Below are positions 9,488 through 17,759 of a stretch of DNA of 64,000 nt, one piece after another. Source of the stretch: Albimonas pacifica (GTDB taxonomy: Bacteria; Pseudomonadota; Alphaproteobacteria; Rhodobacterales; Rhodobacteraceae); contig NZ_FOQH01000003.1 of assembly GCF_900113695.1 (NCBI RefSeq), positions 62,001 to 126,000 of the forward strand. Reading direction: 5' to 3'. Below the pieces are notes generated by a model, which saw only the letters and a list, made by a program, of their open reading frames with translations, did not search any database and had not been told where the DNA came from. A program made the translations under genes and the position numbers. The stretch's first letter is position 1. Each line of letters begins with the position of its first letter.

Positions 9488-9629
9488 CGTTCTCTTCCAT
9501 CCGGACTGTGACCGTCGGCGCCGGGATCCCACCGGGCTCTGCTCGACCCTTCCTGCGGACAGGAAGGCGCTCGCGGGCTCGTGCCTTTCGGCCATCACCG
9601 CCGGTGGGGACTTTCACCCCGCCCCGAGA
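9488..9629 (-). promoter_or_regulatory. FMN riboswitch (RFN element) upstream of ribH2
   Basis: Read on the minus strand, the leader of ribH2 contains the RFN core in order: GGGGTGAAAGTCCCCACCGG, CGGTGATGGCCGAAAGGC, AGCCCGCGAGCGCC, a variable hairpin CTTCCTGTCCGCAGGAAG, the pairing GAGCAGAGCCCGGTGGGATC, CGGCGCCGACGGTCACAGTC and the closing CCGGATGGAAGAGAACG. These match the conserved blocks of the FMN aptamer almost base for base. The element ends 92 nt before the ribH2 ATG, leaving room for an expression platform. The expected effect is repression of ribH2 when FMN is abundant; whether by termination or by masking the ribosome-binding site cannot be decided by eye. Confidence 0.95.
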
Positions 9630-9708
9630 ACTCGCCCCGCCGGCAGGCGGAGCGGCACAGAACTAGCCGGTCGGTCAGGAAACGTAAAGACGCCTTGTGC
9701 GCCGCGCC

Positions 9709-10572
9709 TCAGGGCTCCTCGGCCGGGCGTCCGCGGCCCAGGGGGTCGAGGTCGGTGGGCTTGTCCTCGCCCCACCAGGCCAGCGCCCGGCGCATCAGCG
9801 CGGCGCGCCCGATGCAGACCATGGCGGGCGGCACGAGGCCGGAGGCGGCCACGTCTTCGGCCGCGCGGCCCAGCGTGGTCTCGAGCACCTTCTGGCCGGG
9901 GAGTGTGGCGTCCTGCACCACCGCCACCGGCTCGTCGGGCGAGCGGCCGGCGTTCATGAACTGGCGCGCCAGCTCGCCCAGCGTGCGCAGGCCCATGTAG
10001 ACCACCACCACCTGGGAGCCCTTGGCGATCGACTCCCAGTCGATGGCGGCCGGCGCCTCGCCGCGCGCGTCGTGGCCGGTGAGGAAGGTCACCGACTGGT
10101 TGACGTCGCGGTGCGTCACGGGGATGCCGGCGTAGGCCAGCCCGCCGATGGCCGCGGTGATGCCGGGGATGATGCGGATCGGGACGTGGTGCTGGACCAG
10201 GGTCTGCGCCTCCTCCCCGCCGCGGCCGAAGACGAACGGGTCGCCCCCCTTCAGCCTCAGCACCCGCTTGCCGGCGCGCGCCAGCTCCACCAGCCGCAGC
10301 GAGATGTCGCGCTGCTTGGCCGAGGGCTTGCCGCCCCGCTTGCCCGCGAAGATCAGCTCCGCGTCCTTGCGCGCGAAGTCGAGCACCCGGTCGTCGACCA
10401 GCGCGTCGTAGACCACCACGTCGGCCTGGCGCAGCCCGTTGAGCGCGTGCAGCGTCAGCAGCCCCGGATCGCCCGGCCCCGCGCCCGCCAGCCAGACCCA
10501 GCCGGGCAGCATCTCGGGCCAGTCGTGGCCCGGGGGCGGAAAGCTCTCGGCGGGGGCGTCTGCGGTGCTCAT
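9709..10572 (-). CDS. cobA: Uroporphyrinogen-III C-methyltransferase
   Basis: A 287-aa SAM-dependent methyltransferase that converts uroporphyrinogen III to precorrin-2, the branch point to cobalamin and siroheme. Hallmarks: VWLAGAGPGDPGLLTLHAL at the N-terminus, VVYDALV, LRLKGGDPFVFGRGGEE, PGITAAIGGLAYAGIPVTHR and VVYMGLRTLGELA. It lacks the CysG N-terminal dehydrogenase/ferrochelatase domain, so it is the monofunctional form. ATG 10572 follows AGGGGG; the longer frame to 10758 overlaps the divergent GH12-like gene and was not used. A separate precorrin-2 dehydrogenase and nitrite or cobalamin genes would be expected elsewhere; none is here. Confidence 0.93.
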   Translation of the reverse strand: MSTADAPAESFPPPGHDWPEMLPGWVWLAGAGPGDPGLLTLHALNGLRQADVVVYDALVDDRVLDFARKDAELIFAGKRGGKPSAKQRDISLRLVELARAGKRVLRLKGGDPFVFGRGGEEAQTLVQHHVPIRIIPGITAAIGGLAYAGIPVTHRDVNQSVTFLTGHDARGEAPAAIDWESIAKGSQVVVVYMGLRTLGELARQFMNAGRSPDEPVAVVQDATLPGQKVLETTLGRAAEDVAASGLVPPAMVCIGRAALMRRALAWWGEDKPTDLDPLGRGRPAEEP

Positions 10573-10690
10573 GGTCCCCCTTACGACGGGCGGGACGGAC
10601 GGGCCAGACCCCTGCATGGGATCGGGAGTCGCAGGCGCCTTGACGACGCCGCAATCCGCATCAGCAATCGTCCCCCAGGGAGGCGCACGC

Positions 10691-11470
10691 ATGGACCGGG
10701 TTCTGGACGGCGACGACGAGATGGCGGCCCTGGGCGCCGCGACGGCGATGAACAACACCTGGGGCCGGGCGGAGCTGGTCCCGGGCCGCGACTACACGCA
10801 GCGCGTGCTGCACGGCGACGACCTTGCCGACGGCGTGCGGTTCGAATGGTCCTGGCCCGACGCCGGCGGGCGGGTGCTCGGCTTCCCCGAGCTGATCGTC
10901 GGCCGCAAGCCCTGGGGCGGCCCCGCGGGCGGCGAGCTGCTGCCCCTGCCGCTGAGCGAGGTGGAGGGGCTGAGCGCCCGCTGGACCGCGGACTGGGGCG
11001 GGGAGACGGGCTTTTTCAACCTCGCCTTCGACCTCTGGATCTCCGCCGGCCCCGAGGCGGATCCGGAGGCGATCCGCACCGAGGTCATGGTGTGGGTCAA
11101 GCGGGGCGACTTCCCCTCCTCCGGGGAGCTGGCGGCGGAGGTCTCGCAGGGGCTGCTCTCCGGCCCGCTCTACCGCGACCCCGGCCACGGCAACGCGCCG
11201 GGGGAGAGCTGGGGCTACCTCGCCTGGCTGCCGGAGACCGGGGCCGGCCTGGGGCGCGGGGAGCTCGACCTGGGCGGGCTGCTGACGCGGCTGGCGGCCG
11301 AGGGCCTGATCGACCCGTCCCACTGGCTGACCAGCGTCGAGTTCGGCCCCGAGATCACCGGCGGCGCCGGCTGGGTGGCGATCACCGAGTTCTCGGTCAC
11401 CCGCGACGGCGCTCCCGCCGAGACCCGCCGCGAGACCGAGGTCCAGATCCCTCCGCCCGGCGACTTCTGA
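10691..11470 (+). CDS. Glycoside hydrolase family 12-like protein
   Basis: A 259-aa protein resembling GH12 beta-1,4-glucanases/xyloglucanases. Visible similarities are MNNTWG near the N-terminus, FEWSWP, VLGFPELIVGRKPWGG, GFFNLAFDLWI, then TEVMVWVKRGDF in which E131 sits at the position of the GH12 nucleophile (E-x-M-x-W), and SVEFGPEITGG in which E221 sits at the position of the acid/base. Both catalytic glutamates are therefore retained. There is no signal peptide or membrane segment, unlike secreted cellulases. ATG 10691 has AGGGAGG 7 nt upstream. It is divergent from cobA and convergent with soxG, so it stands alone. The family call is from motif recognition; substrate is unknown. Confidence 0.72.
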   Translation: MDRVLDGDDEMAALGAATAMNNTWGRAELVPGRDYTQRVLHGDDLADGVRFEWSWPDAGGRVLGFPELIVGRKPWGGPAGGELLPLPLSEVEGLSARWTADWGGETGFFNLAFDLWISAGPEADPEAIRTEVMVWVKRGDFPSSGELAAEVSQGLLSGPLYRDPGHGNAPGESWGYLAWLPETGAGLGRGELDLGGLLTRLAAEGLIDPSHWLTSVEFGPEITGGAGWVAITEFSVTRDGAPAETRRETEVQIPPPGDF

Positions 11471-11474
11471 GCGC

Positions 11475-11957
11475 TCAGCCCTCCAGCCGGCCGGCGATCT
11501 CCGCCAGCCGCGCGGCGAAATCCTCGCCGAGGCTGCGCGGGACCAGCAGGTCCCAGCCCTCCGCCCCGCGCAGCAGCGTCACGGTCGCGCCGCGGTGCAC
11601 CGTCGTCGCCACCGCTCCGGGCGGGAACGCCGCCTCGCGCAGGTCGAGCGCGACGGCGCGGGCCGCGACCTCCCGCGCCAGCGGACCGCGGAGGGCGATG
11701 CGGGAGAGGCCCGGCCCAAGCTCCACCGTCGCCGCCTCGGGCCAGGCGTGGAAGGGGGCCGCGCCCTCGCCCAGCCAGCGCCAGCTTCGCGGGGCGGCGC
11801 GCCACAGCAGGCCGCCTTCGCCCGCCGCGGCGCGGCCCGGCGGGGGCAGGGGGGCGCCCAGCGCCTCGGCCAGACGGCGCAGCGCGGGGGCGCCGATCGC
11901 GGGCAGGCTCGCCTGCCGCAGCGGGGGGCAGGGGGAGAGGATCGCCGTCTCAGCCAT
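11475..11957 (-). CDS. soxG: Sarcosine oxidase gamma subunit
   Basis: This 160-aa protein is the small gamma subunit of heterotetrameric sarcosine oxidase. Its sequence (ILSPCPPLRQASLPAIGAP, LGEGAAPFHAWPEAATVELG, LRGPLAREVAARAVALDL, PGAVATTVHRGATVTLLR) has the GcvT-like fold elements found in SoxG proteins, which share ancestry with the C-terminal domain of the alpha subunit. It is the last gene of soxB-soxD-soxA-soxG; its ATG overlaps the soxA stop by 8 nt (ATGGCTGA), indicating coupling. SoxG diverges quickly, so position in the operon contributes strongly to this call. Confidence 0.87.
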   Translation of the reverse strand: MAETAILSPCPPLRQASLPAIGAPALRRLAEALGAPLPPPGRAAAGEGGLLWRAAPRSWRWLGEGAAPFHAWPEAATVELGPGLSRIALRGPLAREVAARAVALDLREAAFPPGAVATTVHRGATVTLLRGAEGWDLLVPRSLGEDFAARLAEIAGRLEG

Positions 11958-14898
11958 GCAGCCGCTCCCCCCACGGGTCGAGGAAACAGGGGGGGCCTGC
12001 GCGCATCTTCACGTCGCGCCCCGAGATCGGGTCCTTCGCCATCAGCAGCTTGCCGTCCCACCGCGCCGGCCCGCCCGCGGCGAAGCCGAGCGCGATCCGC
12101 ATCCCCAGCGCGGGCGAATCGGCCACCGAGGAGACATGCCCGATCCCGCGCCCCGTCTCCGCGCCCAGCGGATGCAGCAGCGCCCCGCCCGCGACCTTCG
12201 CTCCCGGCTCCACCGGCCGCAGCCCGATCAGCACGGGCCGGGCGGGGTCGAGCAGCCCCTCCCGCTCCATCAGCGCGCGGCCGACGTAGTCCTTGGCGCG
12301 CGAGGCCATTCCGGGCATCCCGAGATCGCCCGGCGTGACCCGCCCGTCGATCTCGCGCCCGGTCACGTGGCCCTTCTCGACCCGCAGGATGTCCAGCGCC
12401 TCGAGCCCGTAGGGCCCGCCGCCCTCGGCCCCGGCGGCCGCGAGCGCGGCCTGCCACAGGGCGGCCGCCGCCTCCGGCCGGACCATCACCTCGTAGGCCC
12501 GCTCGCCGGAGAACGACAGGCGCGCGACCCGCGCCGGGGCGCCCGTGGCCTCGATCTCGCGCACGCCCAGATGGGGCAGCGCGGCGTCGGAGACGTCGGC
12601 CCCGGTCAGCGCCTCCAGCACGGCGCGCGAGCGGGGTCCGGCGAGGGCGAGGCCGCACCAGGCCTCGGTCGTCTCGTCCACGGTCGCGTCCAGCTCCGGC
12701 CAGCGGAAGCGCCAGCGGGCGAGATGCTCGGCCGTCGTGGCTGCGTGGGCGGTGGTGCAGGTGACGAGGAAACGGTCCCCGGCCAGCCGCCACACCGTGC
12801 CGTCGTCCAGCACGATCCCGTCCTCGCGCAGCAGCAAGCCGTAGCGGGCGCGCCCGACCGGAAGGTTGGCCATGGGGTTGGCGAAGATCCGGTCGAGGAA
12901 GGCCGCGGCGTCCCGCCCCTGCACCTCGACCTTGCCCAGCGTCGAGACGTCCGCGACCCCGACCGTGGCGCGCACCATCGCCGCCTCGCGCATCGAGGCG
13001 GCGGTCAGGTCCTCGCCCGGGCGCGGAAAGAACCAGGCGCGCTTCCACAGCCCCGCGTCGACGAAGACGGCGCCCGCCGCCTCGGCCTGCGCGTGGAAGG
13101 GCGTGCGGCGCACGGGCGCCCAGCCAGGCCCGCGGTCCGGGCCGGCGAAGATCCCCATCGAGACCGGCGCATAGGGCGGGCGGAACGTGGTGGGGGCGAG
13201 CGACCCGGTCCCCTCGCCCCGCGCCACGGCCAGCACCGCCAGCCCGATCACGCCGCCCGCCTTGCCCTGGTCGGGGGCCATGCCCAGCGTGGTGTAGCGC
13301 TTCATGTGCTCGGGCGCCTCGAACCCCTCCTGACGGGCCAGGCGCACGTCGTCGGCGGTCACGTCGTGCAGCGGGTCGACATAGGCCTTTCCGGCGCCGT
13401 GGAAGGCGCGGCCTGCGGGCCGGACCTCCCACAAGGCCGCCGGAGGCGCCTCGTCCCCCCCGGGGTCCGCGTCCTTCAGCGGGCGGCGGCGGGTGGCCTT
13501 GAGGGCGATGGCCGCCAGCCGGCCGGCGGCGCGGCCCGAGGTCTCGGCCCCCTCCCGGCTCCAGACCCCGGCGGCGGCGCCGCAGGAGAGGACCTCGCCC
13601 TCGCCCGGCAGGAAGCAGCCGAGCTCCGCCGACCAGGCCGGCTTCTGGCGGGCCTGCGTGGTGAGGTGGATCGAGGGCGACCAGCCGCCGGAGACGGCGA
13701 GGATCTCGGCCGGGAGCCGCGTCTCCGCCCGCGCCCGGCCGTCGCCGAGGTGGCGGCCCACGCTCAGGCCGCGCAGCTCCCCGCCCAGCGCATGGCCCTG
13801 GGTGCGTACCGGAACCCAGCCGGGGCGCAGGTCGACGCCGGCGGCCCGCGCCCGCTCGGCCAGGGCCGGCGGCGCGGCTTCGCGCGCGTCGAGGTGGATG
13901 ACGTCGAGCCCCGCCTGCGCCAGCGCGATCGAGGCGGCGTAGGCCGAATCCTCCGCCCCCGCCACCACCACCTCGCGCGCGGGCGCCACGCCGAAGCGGC
14001 GGACGTAGGTCCGCGCGGCGGCGGCCGACATCACGCCGGGGCGGTCGTTGTCCCCGAAGACGAAGCCCCGCTGCAGCGCGCCGGTCGCGGCGACGACCTT
14101 GCGGGCGTGCATCACGTGCAGCCGCTCGCGCCAGGGCGCGCCGGCGGGCAGGCGCTCGACCAGCCCGGCGACGCCATGGTCGTAGAGGCCGAAGACCATG
14201 GTCCGCGCCATCAGCCGGACGTTGGGCAGGGCGTCGAGCTCGGCCAGCGCGGCGGCCAGCTCCTGCGGATCCCGGTCCGAGAGCCGGTCCCCGCCCAGCG
14301 CGAAATCCGCCTCGGCGACCACCACGTCGAGCCCGGCGTCGGCGGCCTCCCGCGCCGCCGCCAGCCCCGCGGGGCCGGAGCCCGCCACCAGCACGTCGCA
14401 ATGGCCGTGCACCCGGTCGTAGAGGTCGGGGTCGGGCAGGGGCGAGGCCGCGCCCATCCCCGCCGCCCGCCGGATCAGCCGCTCGCAGGCCATCCAGATG
14501 CGGGTGTCGGCGAAGGGCCCCATGAAGGTCTTGTAGTAGAACCCCGCCGCGAAGAGGGGCGAGAGCCGGTCGTTGACCGCGCCGAGGTCGAAGCGCAGCG
14601 ACGGCCAGCAATTCTGCGCCCGCGCGACGAGCCCCGCCTCCAGCTCCACCACGGAGGGCTTGAGGTTGGGCGTGGTCCGCGCGCCCTCGCCCAGGGTCAC
14701 GAGCGCGCCGGCCTCCTCCTCGCCCGCCGCCATGATCCCCCGCGGGCGGTGGTGCTTGAAGCTGCGGCCCACGGTGCGCACGCCGTTGGCGAGCAGGGCC
14801 GCGGCCAGCGTGTCGCCCTGCGCGCCCAGCATCGCGCGTCCCTGCCAGGTGAAGGGGACGAGCGGGGCGGCGTGGCCGCGAAGCCGGAACCCGCTCAC
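11950..14898 (-). CDS. soxA: Sarcosine oxidase alpha subunit
   Basis: A 982-aa flavoprotein subunit that oxidises sarcosine, with the beta subunit, to glycine, hydrogen peroxide and formaldehyde or methylene-tetrahydrofolate. The N-terminus (LVPFTWQGRAMLGAQGDTL, VGRSFKHHRPRGIMAAG) is the SoxA3/2Fe-2S-like domain; the middle carries the NAD/FAD fold CDVLVAGSGPAGLAAAREA; the C-terminal third is a GcvT-type folate-binding domain (ADVSTLGKVEVQGRDAAAFL, YEVMVRPEAAAALW). Start GTG 14898 gives SGFRLRG at the conserved N-terminus and overlaps the soxD stop in GTGA; the longer ORF start at 15018 runs through soxD. Length matches the family (about 970-1000 aa). Confidence 0.95.
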   Translation of the reverse strand: MSGFRLRGHAAPLVPFTWQGRAMLGAQGDTLAAALLANGVRTVGRSFKHHRPRGIMAAGEEEAGALVTLGEGARTTPNLKPSVVELEAGLVARAQNCWPSLRFDLGAVNDRLSPLFAAGFYYKTFMGPFADTRIWMACERLIRRAAGMGAASPLPDPDLYDRVHGHCDVLVAGSGPAGLAAAREAADAGLDVVVAEADFALGGDRLSDRDPQELAAALAELDALPNVRLMARTMVFGLYDHGVAGLVERLPAGAPWRERLHVMHARKVVAATGALQRGFVFGDNDRPGVMSAAAARTYVRRFGVAPAREVVVAGAEDSAYAASIALAQAGLDVIHLDAREAAPPALAERARAAGVDLRPGWVPVRTQGHALGGELRGLSVGRHLGDGRARAETRLPAEILAVSGGWSPSIHLTTQARQKPAWSAELGCFLPGEGEVLSCGAAAGVWSREGAETSGRAAGRLAAIALKATRRRPLKDADPGGDEAPPAALWEVRPAGRAFHGAGKAYVDPLHDVTADDVRLARQEGFEAPEHMKRYTTLGMAPDQGKAGGVIGLAVLAVARGEGTGSLAPTTFRPPYAPVSMGIFAGPDRGPGWAPVRRTPFHAQAEAAGAVFVDAGLWKRAWFFPRPGEDLTAASMREAAMVRATVGVADVSTLGKVEVQGRDAAAFLDRIFANPMANLPVGRARYGLLLREDGIVLDDGTVWRLAGDRFLVTCTTAHAATTAEHLARWRFRWPELDATVDETTEAWCGLALAGPRSRAVLEALTGADVSDAALPHLGVREIEATGAPARVARLSFSGERAYEVMVRPEAAAALWQAALAAAGAEGGGPYGLEALDILRVEKGHVTGREIDGRVTPGDLGMPGMASRAKDYVGRALMEREGLLDPARPVLIGLRPVEPGAKVAGGALLHPLGAETGRGIGHVSSVADSPALGMRIALGFAAGGPARWDGKLLMAKDPISGRDVKMRAGPPCFLDPWGERLHG

Positions 14899-15188
14899 GG
14901 CTTCGCCCTCATCGCGGCGGCGTCGGCGGGGTCGGCGAAGGCGACCGCGCGCACCTCGTGGGTCAGCGTGTCGCGCAGCACGTCGAGGAAGCAGCCGCAG
15001 CCGTGCAGGTGGCGCCACAGCTCCCGCGTCTCGCCCCTGGGCTGGTCGCGCAGGAACACGGCCTCGACCCAGGCGGCGGGGGCGGCGGAGAGGGCGGGGC
15101 GCTCGGTCTGCGGAGCGCCGGAGAACGGGCCCTCGTAGACGAATTCGGCCACGTCGCGGGGGCCGCAGAAGGGGCAGGTCAGGCGCAT
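14895..15188 (-). CDS. soxD: Sarcosine oxidase delta subunit
   Basis: A 97-aa zinc-binding subunit. CPFC at residues 5-8 and an H-x-C-x-C cluster (LHGCGCF, H62, C64, C66) supply the zinc ligands seen in known SoxD structures. The body contains EFVYEGPFSG, AWVEAVFLRDQPRGETRELW and DTLTHEV, typical of SoxD. The ATG at 15188 overlaps the last base of the soxB stop (TGATG), and its stop overlaps the soxA GTG start. No separate long ORF marks it, because its reading frame continues open into the upstream region, which belongs to soxB. Confidence 0.94.
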   Translation of the reverse strand: MRLTCPFCGPRDVAEFVYEGPFSGAPQTERPALSAAPAAWVEAVFLRDQPRGETRELWRHLHGCGCFLDVLRDTLTHEVRAVAFADPADAAAMRAKP

Positions 15189-16450
15189 CAGTGCAGCCTC
15201 GGGACGGGGCCGGCCGCTTCCTCGTCCAGCTCGCGCCCGCGGGCGAAGCGGTCGAGGGAGAAGGCGGCGTTCAACTCGTGAGGGGCGTCGTGGGCGATGG
15301 TGTGGGCGTAGCACCAGCCCGAGGCCGGCGTCGCCTTGAACCCCCCGTAGTTCCAGCCGGCGTTGAAATAGAGGCCCGGGATCGGGGTCGGGGTGATGAA
15401 GGGCGAGCCGTCCATCGACATGTCCACCACCCCCGCCCACTGCCGCAGCAACCGCGTGCGGGCGAGGAACGGGGCCAGCGACACCGCCTTGGACATGACC
15501 TCGGAATAGGTTTCGAGCCCCCCGCGCTGGGCGTAGGAGGGATGCCCGTCGATCTCGCCCCCGAAGACGACGCCGCCCTTGTCGGACTGGCTCATGTAGA
15601 ACAGGCCCTGCCGGGCGGACGAGATCACCTGGTGGACGATGGGCTTCAGCGGCTCGGTGACGAAGGCCTGCAGCTTGTGCGTCTCCAGCGGCAGTTTTCC
15701 GAGGCCCGCCTTCGCGGCCAGAGGCCCGGTGGAGCCGGCCACCGCCAGCGCCACCTTCTCTGCCCGGATCTCGCCGCGGGAGGTCTCGACGCCCACGATC
15801 GCGCCGCCCTCGCGCAGGAAGCCCGTGACCTCGCAGTTCTGGACGATGTGCACGCCGCGGGCGTCGGCCGCCCGCGCGAAGCCCCAGACGAGCGCGTCGT
15901 GGCGCGCGGTCCCGGCGCGCTGCTGGAGGAACCCGCCCTCGATGGGGAAGCGGGCGCTCTGCGACCAATCGAGGTAGGGGGCGCGGGCCTGCACCTCGGA
16001 CCGGCTCAGCCAGCGGCCGTCGGCGCCGGTCATGCGCATCGTGTTGTAGCGCCGCGCGAAGGCGTCGCGGAAGCCGGGGTCGAAGCTCAGCGCCAGGTGG
16101 CCGCGCTGGGAGAACATCAGGTTGTAGTTGAGCTCCTGGCTCAGCCCCTCCCAGAGCTTCAGCGTGTGCTCGTAGAACTCCCGGTTGCCCGGCAGCATGT
16201 AGTTCGAGCGCACGATGGTGGTGTTGCGCCCGGCGTTGCCCTGGCCGATCAGCCCGCGCTCGAGCACCGCCACCCGGCGGAGGCCGTGGTTCCTCGCGAG
16301 GTAGTAGGCGGTGGCGAGGCCGTGCCCGCCGCCGCCCACGATCACCACGTCGTAGGCGGGCCGGGGCGCGCGGTCGCGCCAGGCGCGGGTCCAGCCGCGC
16401 TGGCCGGTCAGGCCGTTCCACAGGACGTCGAGGGCGGAATAGGGTCTCAC
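15188..16450 (-). CDS. soxB: Sarcosine oxidase beta subunit
   Basis: A 420-aa FAD/FMN-dependent subunit carrying the sarcosine demethylation site. The dinucleotide fold YDVVIVGGGGHGLATAYYLA lies near residue 35, followed by NAGRNTTIVRSNYMLPGN, which is diagnostic for heterotetrameric SoxB, and GVVDMSMDGSPFITPTPI and LYFNAGWNYGGFKATPASGW near the C-terminus. The start is GTG 16450 preceded by GGAGAGAG. First gene of soxBDAG. The usual companions glyA or a formyltetrahydrofolate deformylase gene are not adjacent here. Substrate sarcosine may arise from glycine betaine or creatine breakdown. Confidence 0.95.
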   Translation of the reverse strand: MRPYSALDVLWNGLTGQRGWTRAWRDRAPRPAYDVVIVGGGGHGLATAYYLARNHGLRRVAVLERGLIGQGNAGRNTTIVRSNYMLPGNREFYEHTLKLWEGLSQELNYNLMFSQRGHLALSFDPGFRDAFARRYNTMRMTGADGRWLSRSEVQARAPYLDWSQSARFPIEGGFLQQRAGTARHDALVWGFARAADARGVHIVQNCEVTGFLREGGAIVGVETSRGEIRAEKVALAVAGSTGPLAAKAGLGKLPLETHKLQAFVTEPLKPIVHQVISSARQGLFYMSQSDKGGVVFGGEIDGHPSYAQRGGLETYSEVMSKAVSLAPFLARTRLLRQWAGVVDMSMDGSPFITPTPIPGLYFNAGWNYGGFKATPASGWCYAHTIAHDAPHELNAAFSLDRFARGRELDEEAAGPVPRLH

Positions 16451-16590
16451 GGTCTCTCTCCGGCGGGGGCGCCGGCGCGGACGTTAGGCCGGGGCGGCGG
16501 CCGAGGCCAAGGGGACGGGCGGCCGCGGGGCTTTCCCTTCCGGGCGCGAGGGGGCATGTCAGGGGCCGGAGGCAACCGGAGGACCCACCC

Positions 16591-17370
16591 ATGCGGCTGA
16601 ACGCCATCGTCCACGAGCCCGAGGGGGCGGAGACGAAGCCCCCCCTGGTGATCGCCCACGGCCTGTTCGGTTCGGCGCGCAACTGGGGCGCGGTGGCCAA
16701 GCGCCTGACGGACGGGCGCCGGGTGATCGCGGTGGACATGCGCAACCACGGCGACAGCCCCTGGTCGGACGACCACTCCTATCCGGCGATGGCCGACGAC
16801 CTCGCCGAGGCGCTGGAGACCCATGGCGGCGGCGAGGCGGACCTGCTGGGCCACTCGATGGGCGGCAAGGCCTGCATGACCCTGGCGGTGACGCGCCAGC
16901 CCGCCGCGCTGCGCCGGCTGGTGATCGCGGACATCGCGCCGGTGGCCTACCGCCACTCGCATCTCGCCTATGTGGAGGCGATGCTGGCGGTCGACCTCGG
17001 CGCGCTGACCCGCCGTTCGGAGGTGGAGCCGCTGATCGCCGAGGCGGTGCCGGAGCGCTCTCTGCGGGCGTTCCTGCTGCACTCGCTGGCGACGGGGCCG
17101 GAGGGGCTGCGCTGGCGGCTGAACCTGGCGGCGCTGCGCGACTGGATGAGCTCGATGATCGGGTTCGAGCCGCTGACGGGCCGCTGGGAGGGCGAGACGC
17201 TGTTCCTGCGCGGGGGCGCGTCGGACTACGCCGACGACGAAGGCCTTGCGGCGGCGAAGCCGCTGTTCCCGGCGATGGAGGTGGCGACCCTGCCGGGCGC
17301 CGGCCACTGGCTGCACGCCGAGCAGCCGGTCGAGTTCGCCGCCGCCGTGGCCGTCTTCCTCGACCGCTGA
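16591..17370 (+). CDS. Alpha/beta hydrolase, YbfF-like esterase
   Basis: A 259-aa cytoplasmic hydrolase. LVIAHGLFGSARNWGAVAKRL gives the oxyanion region, VDMRNHGDSPW the characteristic acyl-esterase segment, and LLGHSMGGKACM the nucleophile elbow (G-H-S-M-G). IADIAPVAYRHSH and a C-terminal GAGHWLHAEQP histidine complete the fold and triad. The RNHGDSP and IADIAPV signatures point to the YbfF/ABHD11 branch. ATG 16591 has GGAGG upstream. It starts 140 bp from the divergent soxB; no operon partner. Natural substrate unknown. Confidence 0.85.
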   Translation: MRLNAIVHEPEGAETKPPLVIAHGLFGSARNWGAVAKRLTDGRRVIAVDMRNHGDSPWSDDHSYPAMADDLAEALETHGGGEADLLGHSMGGKACMTLAVTRQPAALRRLVIADIAPVAYRHSHLAYVEAMLAVDLGALTRRSEVEPLIAEAVPERSLRAFLLHSLATGPEGLRWRLNLAALRDWMSSMIGFEPLTGRWEGETLFLRGGASDYADDEGLAAAKPLFPAMEVATLPGAGHWLHAEQPVEFAAAVAVFLDR

Positions 17371-17380
17371 GGGCGTCGCG

Positions 17381-17664
17381 CCCGCGGCGGGCCCCGGCCG
17401 CGCCTGCGGGCGAGCCCGCAGGGCCGCGCTGACGCGCGGCGACCTCCGCGGGGCGGAGGCGCGCGGCCTTTGCGCCTTGCTTGCGGCGGCGGGGCCTGGG
17501 GCGAACGGCGCTGGGCGCCCGCGGCGGGCCCGGCCGCGCCTGCGGGCGAGCCCGCAGGGCCGCGCTGGCGCGCGGCGGCCTCCGCGGGGCGGAGGCGCGC
17601 GGCCTTCGCGTCTCGCGTCCGGCGGCGGGGCCTGGGGCGGGCGGCGAAGGGCGCCTGCGGCGGG
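17381..17664. repeat. Two tandem copies of a 136-137-bp GC-rich unit plus a partial third
   Basis: The 389-bp spacer 17371-17759 holds no gene. It contains a unit at 17381-17517 repeated at 17518-17653, and the first 11 bases recur again at 17654-17664 with one mismatch. Each copy has two hairpins: CCTGCGGGC-GA-GCCCGCAGG and CCTCCGC-GGG-GCGGAGG. Differences between copies are scattered single bases plus one indel. The spacer end (17745-17759) carries the GGAG ribosome-binding site of the next gene. Confidence 0.75.
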
Positions 17665-17759
17665 CGGTCGGAGGGGCGGTTGATTTCGCTCAAGGCGGGG
17701 CGGGCGGTTCGGGCGCATCCATGCATTCCCGAAACTGAATTTCCGCCGGAGCCGCCCCC

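Noticed and set aside
9697-15138. A 1,813-codon plus-strand open frame spanning cobA, soxG, soxA and soxD
   Set aside because: It is a shadow of the minus-strand genes, created by high GC; its translation is Arg/Gln/His-rich without any family motif.
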